Assembly (NCBI RefSeq): GCF_019139675.1
Contig: NZ_CP077077.1
Coordinates: 2,914,001-2,978,000, forward strand
Source: Pseudomonas maumuensis
Lineage (GTDB): Bacteria; Pseudomonadota; Gammaproteobacteria; Pseudomonadales; Pseudomonadaceae
DNA: 64,000 nt
Reading direction: 5' to 3'
A program made the position numbers and the translations under genes. Under the pieces are notes generated by a model. That model was not told where the DNA came from and made no database searches. It was given only the letters and a program-made list of their open reading frames with translations. Below, one piece after another: positions 15,797-24,115 of the stretch. Each line of letters starts with the position of its first letter. The stretch's first letter is position 1.

Positions 15797-17944
15797 TCAC
15801 ACCTTGGCCTTGCGCCGTCGCAACCACATCCAGGCAACCCCCGCCAACACCACCAACCCCACCGGTAGCGCCTGCGCCTTGTACGGCCGCAATGCCGCCC
15901 GCGCGGCATCCAGCTTCTCTGTCACGTAGCGTTTGTTGGCCTGATCGAACCTGGGCGCTTCGCACTGGTTGCCGAAATCCTCTGCCCACTGCACAAACGG
16001 CCCCTGCTGGACGTAACGCTTGTACAGCGCGCTTTCCTGTTCGGTGCCCGGCACCCAGCCCGCCGCCGTGCATAGCACCGCGGCGAAGGCCTGGCTGCTG
16101 CGCGGCAACTGGTCCGCAGCCTGGTTGGCCAGGTCGGCGGCGACATAGCGATAGTGGTAACGCTGGTCGGGCTTGGCCTCGGTCGCCAACTGGCGCTGCA
16201 CCTCGCCGGCACCGATGAACGGCCCGGGCTGCAGGGTGGCGCTGCCCAGGCTGAAGCTGCCGCCCAGCCAGGCATAGTCCGGCGCCATTTCGTAGCCGAG
16301 GATCTCCATGCCGGCGCCGCGTGCCAAGGTGGCCGCGGCAAACAGCGCCTCGGCGCGGCCCGTGGGTGTCCAGCGCGAGACGGCCTCCTGGCGGTGCTGG
16401 CCGTAGGCCTTGGCATCGGCCTGCAACTGCGTCGTGGCGAAGTAGCCGGGCGCCTCATCGTAACGGCCCTCGCGCAGCAGGCGGCGGCCCAGCAGCTCGC
16501 GCAGTTGCGTCGCCACCGGGCGCGGTACATAGCCGCCCTCTTCCACCTTGGGTGCCGGTGGCGCCGGCACATGGGCGTCGACATAGCCCTTGAGCTCGTC
16601 CAGGGTCAGCACGCGGTCGGCCACGTTGGCCGTATCCTGCCAGTAGATCTCCTGGCTGCGGTACAGCAGGTCGAAGGCCTGCAGGTAGTCGCCGCGCTCA
16701 AGCGCCAGGATCGCGCCCTCGCCTTCGACCCGGCAGCCGGGCTTCACGCTTTCATAGTCCCAATCGGGTGTCTGTCTCGAGCCCCACGACTCTTCGCGGG
16801 GGAACGCAGCGGCGGCCTTGGCATAGGCAGCCGCGGCCTGGGCCTTGTCGCCGTCGCGCAAGGCCAGCTTGGCGCGCAGCCACCAGGCAAGGCCGGTATC
16901 GCCAGCCTGCTGCAGATAGCTCCTGGTCGCGGCATAGTTGCCTTGCTGGTAGGTCAACGCAGCCAGGCGGTCGGCGTCCTCCAACTGGTCGCCGACACTC
17001 GCCTGCAGCAACGCGGGCAGGCGCCGGGCCTGGGTTGGCGGCTGGCCGTCGTAGTCCCAACCGACATGGCTGAGCAGATAGGCGGTGAGCAGCTTGCGTG
17101 GCATCGGTTGTGCCAACTGTGTCTTCAGCTGCTCATCCGGCAGGCTCACCAGTTCGTTGGCAAGCAGCCTGAGCGAGCTGTAGCCGCTGCCCGAGCCCAG
17201 ACGGCTCTGGCTGGCATACAAGCGGATGGCGCTGTTCCAGTCGCCGGCGAGCTTGGCCAGACGGGCCTCCTCGCCAAGGCTGGCAACCCCCAGCTCCAAT
17301 GGGTCGCTGAAGCCTTCGGCGCTGAGCGCGCGGGCTTGCTGGAAAGCCTTGCGTGCCTGGGCCTGCAGGGCCTGCGGTGTCTGTTGCGGATCATCACTGG
17401 CCTCGAAGCTGCGGGCCATCAAGGCCCGCCCCAGCGAGTAGGCCGCCCAGGTGCTGCGCAGCTTGCGTTGTTCAGCTGGCAGGGCTAGCACCTTGGCGAA
17501 ATAATCCGCGGCCAGGGCATGCTCGCCTGTGTCGAAAGCCACCGCGCCGGCAATGTACAGGCGCAGTTCATCCGGCAGTTCGGCGCCCTGCTCCAGCACT
17601 TGTTGCGGACCCGGCAGAGTACGCAGTTGCCCGACCTTCTCGCGCAGCGCTTCCGGTAGCTCGCTTGCCTCGATACGGCTGCGCTGCTCACGGTAAGGTC
17701 GGTCGTTGTCGTCACCGTCCCAGTAAGGGGTCAGGGTCGCATCGGTGGCGGGCTTGAGGCCTGCGATCTGCTCGCCGAGGCGATTCACCTCGAAGCCGAA
17801 ATTGCCCTCCGGCAACTCGGCCAGGCTGTGCGCCCGGTCGCCGAGCAACTGCATCGGGAAGTCCGGGCCACAGGCCAGCGCCGGAACGGCCGGCACGCTC
17901 AGGGACAGGTACAGCAGGCGCCGGGGCCATTTACGGGTAGACAT
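15797..17944 (-). CDS. Secreted or periplasmic TPR-like repeat protein with C-terminal anchor
   Basis: This 715-residue protein begins MSTRKWPRRLLYLSLS with a signal peptide ending near ALAC, and closes with one hydrophobic helix (VGLVVLAGVAWMWL) followed by RRRKAKV. The bulk should therefore face the periplasm with a C-terminal inner-membrane anchor. The middle is helical, with repeated Ala-rich pairs resembling TPR/Sel1-type repeats. The ATG at 17944 has AAGGAG upstream; an earlier in-frame ATG lacks one. It overlaps the DUF3142 gene by 14 bp, so they are expressed together. I do not recognise a named family, and its role is unknown; a scaffold or polymer-handling envelope protein is one possibility. 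Confidence 0.75.
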   Translation of the reverse strand: MSTRKWPRRLLYLSLSVPAVPALACGPDFPMQLLGDRAHSLAELPEGNFGFEVNRLGEQIAGLKPATDATLTPYWDGDDNDRPYREQRSRIEASELPEALREKVGQLRTLPGPQQVLEQGAELPDELRLYIAGAVAFDTGEHALAADYFAKVLALPAEQRKLRSTWAAYSLGRALMARSFEASDDPQQTPQALQAQARKAFQQARALSAEGFSDPLELGVASLGEEARLAKLAGDWNSAIRLYASQSRLGSGSGYSSLRLLANELVSLPDEQLKTQLAQPMPRKLLTAYLLSHVGWDYDGQPPTQARRLPALLQASVGDQLEDADRLAALTYQQGNYAATRSYLQQAGDTGLAWWLRAKLALRDGDKAQAAAAYAKAAAAFPREESWGSRQTPDWDYESVKPGCRVEGEGAILALERGDYLQAFDLLYRSQEIYWQDTANVADRVLTLDELKGYVDAHVPAPPAPKVEEGGYVPRPVATQLRELLGRRLLREGRYDEAPGYFATTQLQADAKAYGQHRQEAVSRWTPTGRAEALFAAATLARGAGMEILGYEMAPDYAWLGGSFSLGSATLQPGPFIGAGEVQRQLATEAKPDQRYHYRYVAADLANQAADQLPRSSQAFAAVLCTAAGWVPGTEQESALYKRYVQQGPFVQWAEDFGNQCEAPRFDQANKRYVTEKLDAARAALRPYKAQALPVGLVVLAGVAWMWLRRRKAKV

Positions 17945-19133
17945 TCCATGCTCCTTGATCGATTCCATGGCAGCGCGCCCAGCCGAGGACGCGCCGGCCG
18001 CCAGCGGCGATGCGCACGCTGGACTGGCGGTTGAAGACGAGGTGTTGGGGGGATTGCTGCACGCGGTAGCCGTTGACTCCGTCGGCCACCTCGCAGGATT
18101 CGACGTTCAACGCCACCCGTGCAGGCACCGGCAGGTCGAGATTGCCGACGTTGACCAGGCTGATGTCGTAAAGTCCGGCCTGGCTGGACAGTTCGACCCG
18201 CCACGCGCTGGCAAGTGCATCGCCACGCGCCACCGCCTTCAACGTGGTCAGGCTCCAGGCGCGGCGGTCGCCAGGCAGCGGCAGGCGGAACCAGATCAAA
18301 CCGGCCAGGTGCGCAGGCGGCTGGGTGCGCAGTTGCCGGCCCAGGTCCGAAAGTTGTTGTGGATCGGCCAGCAGTTCGCGGCGTTCGCCACCACGGTTCA
18401 AGGGCGTTTCGCTTTCCACAATCGGCGCGCCGCCGCTATCGGGCAGCAGCGCGACGCCATAGGCTGGCAAGGCCAGGTAGAACGGTTTTACGCTGACCCT
18501 GCCCCAGCGTTCGGCCCATTGCCTGGCCTGGGCAGGGTCGAACAGGCCGCGCCGCGGATCGCTCACCGCATGCACCTGCAGCACGCTGCTGTCCACCGCC
18601 TGCAACAGCGCCGGCAGGTGCGGGCTGTCAAGCCAGGCGGGCAACGCGGTGATGCTCAGCTTCAGGCCCGGCGGCAGTTGTGCGCGCAGTTTCAGGAGAA
18701 ATTCGCCATAGCCCGCAAGGCGGGCGCTGCCGCTGTCATGGTCGATCTCCAGCCCGCTCAGGAGTACCCCCGCAGCCTGCCATTCCGCCAGCAGCAGCGC
18801 CACCTGGGTGCCTGCCTCCTGCAGGTCGAGCCCCGGGAGTTGGCCATCCAGGCGCACCACCGCGATCACCGATCGACCATCGGCCTTGAGCCGTGGCAGG
18901 TCGACCAGCGCCCTGCTCCACCCGGCCTTGGGCTGCGCTTGCAAGGCCAGTACGCGCAAGGTCGAAAAGTCGGCGCGGCTGTCCGCCAGGGCCTGCTCGT
19001 GGGCGGGTTGCCATTGGCGTTGCCAGATATAGAGCTGCTGGTCGAGCGGCGGTGCGGGCTCAGGCCGGCAGCCGGCGAGCGCTCCGAGCGCAACACAGAA
19101 GAACAGGTGACGCAGGGACGGGTTGGCGGGCAT
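17931..19133 (-). CDS. DUF3142 lipoprotein
   Basis: This 400-residue protein has a lipobox ending in LAGC (residue 22) and a body matching DUF3142: LYIWQRQW near the start, a LRVLALQAQP strand, then GLEIDHDSGSARLAGYGEFL and SITALPAWLDSP. This looks like a TIM-barrel glycoside-hydrolase-like fold in which GLEIDHD would be an acidic active-site strand. It is probably anchored to the envelope. Its activity is unproven. The downstream repeat protein starts inside its last codons, so the two likely act together. Confidence 0.78.
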   Translation of the reverse strand: MPANPSLRHLFFCVALGALAGCRPEPAPPLDQQLYIWQRQWQPAHEQALADSRADFSTLRVLALQAQPKAGWSRALVDLPRLKADGRSVIAVVRLDGQLPGLDLQEAGTQVALLLAEWQAAGVLLSGLEIDHDSGSARLAGYGEFLLKLRAQLPPGLKLSITALPAWLDSPHLPALLQAVDSSVLQVHAVSDPRRGLFDPAQARQWAERWGRVSVKPFYLALPAYGVALLPDSGGAPIVESETPLNRGGERRELLADPQQLSDLGRQLRTQPPAHLAGLIWFRLPLPGDRRAWSLTTLKAVARGDALASAWRVELSSQAGLYDISLVNVGNLDLPVPARVALNVESCEVADGVNGYRVQQSPQHLVFNRQSSVRIAAGGRRVLGWARCHGIDQGAWNVYP

Positions 19134-19686
19134 GCAATCCTTTGTCTGGCGCGTTGGGCTGCCGGTGGCGAGGTGGCGATATTACCTCAACTCAGCCTCG
19201 AGGCGGCGTCCTGCCAGCTGCGGAGTACAGATGTTCTCCCTGGGCGTATATGCCGGGATTACCGTTAGTGAGTAAAGCGCCTTCACTCAGCACGCGTCAT
19301 TTTAAATAGCTGCGTACTAGTTAGAAGACTATCTAACTTTGACTTCAACTACGAACTTGCAAGCCGAAAAATAATAACCAAGTTAATTGATTATCATTTA
19401 CTAGCCAAGCCATGCAAACATCAAGATTAATTATTTGTGCATAGTCACGATTAATAATTCGCAAGCATTCTAATGCGCGCATAAAAATCACGTGTTTCAT
19501 CTAACTCTTCGCCCCACATTTACTTGCAAAAGCGAAGCGTCCGACTAGTTTTGTGTTTGTCTTCGCCAACATCATAAATACAACTCTCCCACCATTAAGT
19601 TCAGAGGAGTACATATTCTCGCGCCCATGGGGCGTAACGCTCGATTGCTGAAACGGAAATCATTCAAATAACAAGAGGGACGCTTG
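19134..19686. promoter_or_regulatory. AT-rich intergenic leader upstream of the ebo operon
   Basis: This stretch of about 550 bp has no convincing gene. From about 19270 to 19680 it is markedly AT-rich compared with the GC-rich surroundings. It contains a perfect inverted repeat AGTTAGA / TCTAACT (19319-19325 and 19332-19338, six-base loop). A plausible sigma70 promoter is TTGTGT at 19551-19556 with ATAAAT at 19574-19579 (17-base spacer), giving a leader of about 100 bases. The composition suggests binding by MvaT/H-NS-type proteins, which is inference. Confidence 0.5.
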
Positions 19687-21549
19687 ATGAAGCGCAGCCG
19701 CGGGTATCGTGCGCTCTTGCAAAGAGGGCCGGGTAAACATTTCTGGTTGTCAGTACTGTGCTTCTCAGGCCTGGTGATCGCCAGCTTTGTATTATTCGAA
19801 CAACAGATCCAGAACTTCCTCTTCCACCTCGAACAGTTCCTGCCTTCGACCCCCGCCCAGATGCTTACCCTGGCGTTGCTGCTGATCGGCCTGCTGGCGC
19901 TGGACGTGGTACTACCCGTGCCGTCGAGCATGGTCGCGCTGCTTGCGGTGGCGACGCTTGGCAGCGTTGGCGGCTACCTGGTGATCTTCATCGGCCTGTG
20001 CCTGGGTGCCGGGCTGGGGTATGCGCTGGGGGCCGGGTATTTTCGCCTGCTATCCAGCCGCCTGGGCCTGCACCAGCGCCAGCCGGGGCAACTGGCGTAT
20101 CGGCTGGGCACGCTGTCGTTGATCTGCCTGCGCGGCGTGCCGGTGCTGGCGGAAACCTCGGTGGTGGCGGCCGGCATGCAGCACTATCCGTTGCGCGCCT
20201 TCATCCTGGTCACCACCTTGGCCAATGCCGGCCTGGCACTGGCCTACAGCGCCATCGGCACCTTCCTGGTCGCGCAGAACGCGCTGCTGGTTACCCTGCT
20301 CGCCGGCATGGTCCTGCCCGCGTTGTTCATCGCCGGGTACAGCCTGTTCAAGGCCTTGCGCAAGGGTGAAGCACTGCGCGGGCGTTTCACGGTCAGTTAC
20401 GACTACCCCGTGGTGTTCACCGAGCACCTGTTCGATCCGCTCAACACCTGCCTGCACCGCCAGCTCACCGCACAGCAGCGTGGTCGGGTAACGGTGCTGG
20501 TCTTCGCCGACGAACAGCTGCTGCGCTGCGCACCGCACCTGGCGGGCCAGATCGACGCCTACTTTGCCGCCCATGCCGCGGACCTGAACCTGAAAGCCGC
20601 GCCCATCGCCGTGCCGGCCGGTGAGCTGAGCAAGGACGCACAGGTATTGCAACAGCTGTACAGCGCCATGCTGAGCCATGGGCTGGACCGCCATTGCTTT
20701 GTCCTGGCCCTGGGCGGCGGCGCCGTGCTGGACACGGTCGGCTACGCCTGCGCCACCTTTCACCGGGGCATGCGCCTGATCCGCATCCCCAGCACGGTAC
20801 TGGCACAGAACGACGCCGGCATCGGCGTGAAAAACGGCATCAACGCCTTCGGCCAGAAGAACCTGCTTGGCGCCTTCTACCCCGCCAGCGCGGTGATCAA
20901 TGACTTCCAGCTGCTCACCACGCTGCCCCACCGCGACCGCATCGCCGGCCTGGCCGAGGCCGTCAAGGTGGCGCTGATCAAGGACCGCGCCTTCTTCGAG
21001 TGGATGGAGCGGGAGGCCGACGCCCTCGCCCACTTCGATCATCCGGCCAGCCGCTACGCCATCCGCCGTTGCGCCGAGCTGCACCTGGGGCACATCACCG
21101 GTGCCGGCGACCCCTTCGAGCGCGGCAACGGGCGGCCCCTGGACTACGGCCACTGGGCGGCGCACAAGCTGGAAAACCTCAGCCAGCACCGCCTGCGCCA
21201 TGGTGAAGCGGTGGCGGTGGGCATGGCCCTCGACGGGCTCTATGCCAATGCCCTGGGTCTGTTGAGCGATGCCGACAGCGAGCGCGTCATCAGCCTGTTG
21301 CTCAGGCTTGGCTTCAACCTGTGCCCACCGGAGCTGAGCCTGAAAGATGCGCATGGGCGTTCGCGGGTATTGCTCGGGCTTGAGGAGTTCCGCCAGCACC
21401 TCGGAGGACAGCTTTCCATCCCCATGCTCAGCAGCATCGGTACATCGGTCGACCTGCACCAGATCGATGACGCTTTGATGGAACAGGCGCTGCTGCGGCT
21501 GGTCAGCCAGCGCGCGCCCCTCACCCTGGGCGAGGGCTACGCGCAATGA
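19687..21549 (+). CDS. eboD: EboD-like 3-dehydroquinate-synthase-family protein fused to a VTT/DedA-like membrane domain
   Basis: The 620-residue product has two parts. Residues about 15-225 form a membrane domain with five or six helices and a DedA/VTT-type pattern (DVVLPVPSSMVALLAVATLG and a later CLRGVPVLAETSVVAAGM). Residues about 235-615 are a 3-dehydroquinate-synthase-like domain with LALGGGAVLDT, GLAEAVKVALIKD and HGEAVAVGMAL, so the Glu and His metal ligands look present. Its place at the head of an Ebo set argues against a housekeeping AroB role. Relatives act in the Ebo metabolite-traffic system linked to scytonemin precursor export and to grazing resistance in P. fluorescens. The ATG at 19687 follows an AGAGGG element. 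Its stop overlaps eboC. Confidence 0.8.
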   Translation: MKRSRGYRALLQRGPGKHFWLSVLCFSGLVIASFVLFEQQIQNFLFHLEQFLPSTPAQMLTLALLLIGLLALDVVLPVPSSMVALLAVATLGSVGGYLVIFIGLCLGAGLGYALGAGYFRLLSSRLGLHQRQPGQLAYRLGTLSLICLRGVPVLAETSVVAAGMQHYPLRAFILVTTLANAGLALAYSAIGTFLVAQNALLVTLLAGMVLPALFIAGYSLFKALRKGEALRGRFTVSYDYPVVFTEHLFDPLNTCLHRQLTAQQRGRVTVLVFADEQLLRCAPHLAGQIDAYFAAHAADLNLKAAPIAVPAGELSKDAQVLQQLYSAMLSHGLDRHCFVLALGGGAVLDTVGYACATFHRGMRLIRIPSTVLAQNDAGIGVKNGINAFGQKNLLGAFYPASAVINDFQLLTTLPHRDRIAGLAEAVKVALIKDRAFFEWMEREADALAHFDHPASRYAIRRCAELHLGHITGAGDPFERGNGRPLDYGHWAAHKLENLSQHRLRHGEAVAVGMALDGLYANALGLLSDADSERVISLLLRLGFNLCPPELSLKDAHGRSRVLLGLEEFRQHLGGQLSIPMLSSIGTSVDLHQIDDALMEQALLRLVSQRAPLTLGEGYAQ

Positions 21550-22436
21550 ACCCGATCGCGCCGGGCCTGAAAACCTGGATGACCGTTGGCCGGGTCTCCA
21601 ACCTGCCCACGGTGTGGACCAACACCCTGGCCGCCGCCCTGCTGGCCAGCAGCGCCGGCGCCCTGGCGCCACCCTCGTCGCTGGTGTGGCTCCTGCTGCT
21701 GGCCATGCTGTCGCTGCTGTACCTGGCCGGCATGCTGCTGAACGACCTGCTGGACGCCGATTGGGACCAACAGCACAGCAACGCCCGCCCCATCACCCTC
21801 GGGCTGGTCAGCCGGCGACAGGTGCGCCTGGCCATCTACGGGTTGCTGCTGCTGGCCGCGACCGCGGCGCTCGGCCTGAGCCGCCTGGTCGAACAGCCGC
21901 ACTGGCTGCTGGGCAGCGTCACCCTGCTGGTTGGCTGCATTCTCGGCTACAACCTGCTGCACAAGAAGTACGCCCACAGCGTCTGGTTGATGGGGGCGTG
22001 CCGCTCGGCCCTGTACCTCACCGCAGCGGCCAGCCTGGCGGTGCCGGCGCAGCCCATCTGGCTGTGCGCGATCCTGCTTGGCGTGTACATCAGCGGGCTG
22101 ACCTACCTGGCGCGCCTGGAGCACCTCAATCAGCTGCTCAGCCGCCTGCCCCTGCTGCTGATGCTCAGCCCGCTGGCCCTGGCGGCCTACGCCGAGACCC
22201 TGTGGTTCTGGCCGGTGTTGCTGCTGTGGCTGGGCTGGCTGGGCTGGCACTACTGGCTGCACCTCGCCGATCCGCGGCGCCGACAGGTACGCGCCTTCAT
22301 CGGCGCGGGGCTGGCGGCCCTGCCGCTGTTCGATGCCCTGGTGCTGGCGGTGGCCGACCAGCCCCTGGGCAGCCTGCTGTGCGTCCTGGTGTTCTTCCTG
22401 CTTCCACACCTCCAACGCTGGATCAAACCGACATGA
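21546..22436 (+). CDS. eboC: EboC, UbiA-like prenyltransferase
   Basis: This 296-residue integral membrane protein of about eight or nine helices has the first UbiA Asp motif NDLLDADWD near residue 60. The second Asp-rich motif of true UbiA enzymes is not visible; the equivalent segment reads YLARLEHLNQ, which may be typical of the EboC branch. It should transfer a prenyl or similar group to an acceptor at the inner membrane, or serve as a lipid-handling scaffold. It overlaps eboD and eboA at ATGA junctions. Confidence 0.85.
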   Translation: MNPIAPGLKTWMTVGRVSNLPTVWTNTLAAALLASSAGALAPPSSLVWLLLLAMLSLLYLAGMLLNDLLDADWDQQHSNARPITLGLVSRRQVRLAIYGLLLLAATAALGLSRLVEQPHWLLGSVTLLVGCILGYNLLHKKYAHSVWLMGACRSALYLTAAASLAVPAQPIWLCAILLGVYISGLTYLARLEHLNQLLSRLPLLLMLSPLALAAYAETLWFWPVLLLWLGWLGWHYWLHLADPRRRQVRAFIGAGLAALPLFDALVLAVADQPLGSLLCVLVFFLLPHLQRWIKPT

Positions 22437-23194
22437 ACAGTCATATCGCTTCGTCGCCAACGGCGGCGCTGGACATGCGCCACGACTGCCTGGCCGAACG
22501 GCAGCAGGCCTTGATCGCGCAACTCGATCAGGCCGAGTTGCAGTGGTGGCAACAGGCGCAGGAACGCCTCGGGCAGTCGCCGGACGCCAACACTGCCGCC
22601 CTGCTGAGCAGCCAGTGCAAGCGCCGGATCGGCGATCGGGCCATGCCCGACGATGAGGGCTGGAGCCAGTTGCAACTGGCACGCGCGCTGCTGCTGGCGC
22701 AGGTTCTCGACCAGCAACCCCAGGCCGGGCAGTTGCCTTTGCTGCGCCAGCTGTTTCTCTGGGGCGACGACCAGGAAAAGGTTGCCCTGCTCAAGGCCCT
22801 GGACTGGCTCGACAGCCGCGGCTCATGCGTGGATCTGGCTTTGCAGGCCGGGCGTACCAGCAACAGCCAGGTGTTCGCCGCCCTCGCCCTCGACACCCTC
22901 TACCCGTTCCGCCACTACCCGGAGCGGGCGTTCCACCAGCTGGTGCTCAAGGCGCTCGGCATGGGGCTGGACGTAAGCCGCCTGCGCGGCCTGAACGAGC
23001 GCCAGGGCGTCACCCTCAACCAACTGGCCCTTGATCTGCTGGATGAGCAACTGGCTGCCGCGCGCCCAGTCTCCGGCGGTCTGTACCTGGCGATTGCCTT
23101 CAACCTGCTCAGCCCGGCGCAGCACCAGCGTCTGCTCGGCCTCTGCCGCCAACAATGTCTGCCCCTCGGCTGGCATGAGCAGCTGGCCACCTGA
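22433..23194 (+). CDS. eboA: EboA-family protein
   Basis: This 253-residue, all-helical soluble protein matches the EboA pattern: an LFLWGDDQEKVALLKALDWL segment near residue 115 and a LDTLYPFRHYPERAFHQLVLKALGMGLDVSRL block near 150. EboA proteins have HEAT-like helical repeats and no known catalytic residues. It starts at an ATGA overlap with eboC and is followed by eboB after 36 bp. The role is inferred from the conserved cluster: a cytoplasmic component of metabolite traffic. Confidence 0.82.
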   Translation: MNSHIASSPTAALDMRHDCLAERQQALIAQLDQAELQWWQQAQERLGQSPDANTAALLSSQCKRRIGDRAMPDDEGWSQLQLARALLLAQVLDQQPQAGQLPLLRQLFLWGDDQEKVALLKALDWLDSRGSCVDLALQAGRTSNSQVFAALALDTLYPFRHYPERAFHQLVLKALGMGLDVSRLRGLNERQGVTLNQLALDLLDEQLAAARPVSGGLYLAIAFNLLSPAQHQRLLGLCRQQCLPLGWHEQLAT

Positions 23195-23230
23195 TACCCG
23201 ACGATGCCTTCTCCCTGACGAGGATTCACC

Positions 23231-24115
23231 ATGCCCAAATACTTCGACCCGCATATCCATATGGTCAGCCGCACCACCGACGACTACCAGAACATGGCTG
23301 CCGCCGGCATCACCGGGGTGATCGAGCCCGCGTTTTGGCAGGGCCAGGCCAGGACCAGCCTCGGCAGCTTCGTCGACTACTTCGACACCCTGCTGGGTTG
23401 GGAGCGCTTTCGTGCCAGCATGTTCGGTATCCATCATTTCTGCACCATCGGCCTGAACCCCAAGGAAGCCAACGATCTGTCGATCGCCAACGAGGTGCTG
23501 GAGATTCTGCCGCGCTACCTGGTCAAGGACGGCGTGGTGGCCGTGGGTGAAATCGGCTATGACGACATCACCCCCGAAGAAGACCGCTTTCTCGCCGCGC
23601 AGCTTGAATTGGCCAGGCAATTCAACCTACCGGTGCTGGTACACACGCCGCACCGCGACAAGATCGGCGGCACCAAACGCACCCTGGCGGTGATCCGCGA
23701 AGTCGGCATCGCCGAACACTTGGTGATCATCGACCACCTCAACGAGCTGACCTTGCCGCTGGTGCTCGACAGCGATTGCTGGCGCGGCCACTCCATCTAC
23801 CCCAACACCAAGATGTCCGAGCAGCGCATGGTCGCGCTGCTCAAGGAGTACGGCACCGAGAAGATGGTGGTCAACAGCGCCGCCGACTGGGGCATCAGTG
23901 ACCCGCTCAAGGTACCCAAGACCGGCCAGGCGATGCTCGCCGCAGGCTTCAGCGAAGCCCAGGTCGAACAGGTGCTGTTCCACAACCCGGTGGATTTCTT
24001 TGCCCAGAGTGGCCAGCTGGACAAGGCCCTGGTCAGCACCCCGCTGCCCATCGACCAGCGTCGCCAGTGGCAGGAAAACTCGGCCCTGCGCGGCCAGGAT
24101 CCGGTGGTCAAATGA
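23231..24115 (+). CDS. eboB: EboB, TatD-family metal-dependent hydrolase
   Basis: This 294-residue protein has a TatD-type metal site: HIH at residues 8-10, Glu in VGEIGYDD, His in LVHTPHRDK, His in IIDHLNE and Asp in NSAADWG. The full ligand set suggests an active hydrolase in the cytoplasm. It is the EboB member of the cluster, whose substrate is unknown; in the scytonemin-linked system the set as a whole is needed to place a precursor in the periplasm. The stop overlaps the eboE start. Confidence 0.87.
   Translation: MPKYFDPHIHMVSRTTDDYQNMAAAGITGVIEPAFWQGQARTSLGSFVDYFDTLLGWERFRASMFGIHHFCTIGLNPKEANDLSIANEVLEILPRYLVKDGVVAVGEIGYDDITPEEDRFLAAQLELARQFNLPVLVHTPHRDKIGGTKRTLAVIREVGIAEHLVIIDHLNELTLPLVLDSDCWRGHSIYPNTKMSEQRMVALLKEYGTEKMVVNSAADWGISDPLKVPKTGQAMLAAGFSEAQVEQVLFHNPVDFFAQSGQLDKALVSTPLPIDQRRQWQENSALRGQDPVVK

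Noticed and set aside
19572..19931. Small - strand open frame across the eboD start
   Set aside because: It spans the AT-rich leader and the antisense of eboD, has no ribosome site, and codon use is unlike the neighbours.
20400..21549. Housekeeping AroB (3-dehydroquinate synthase)
   Set aside because: The domain is fused to a membrane region and sits at the head of an Ebo set, away from aroK, so a specialised EboD role fits better.
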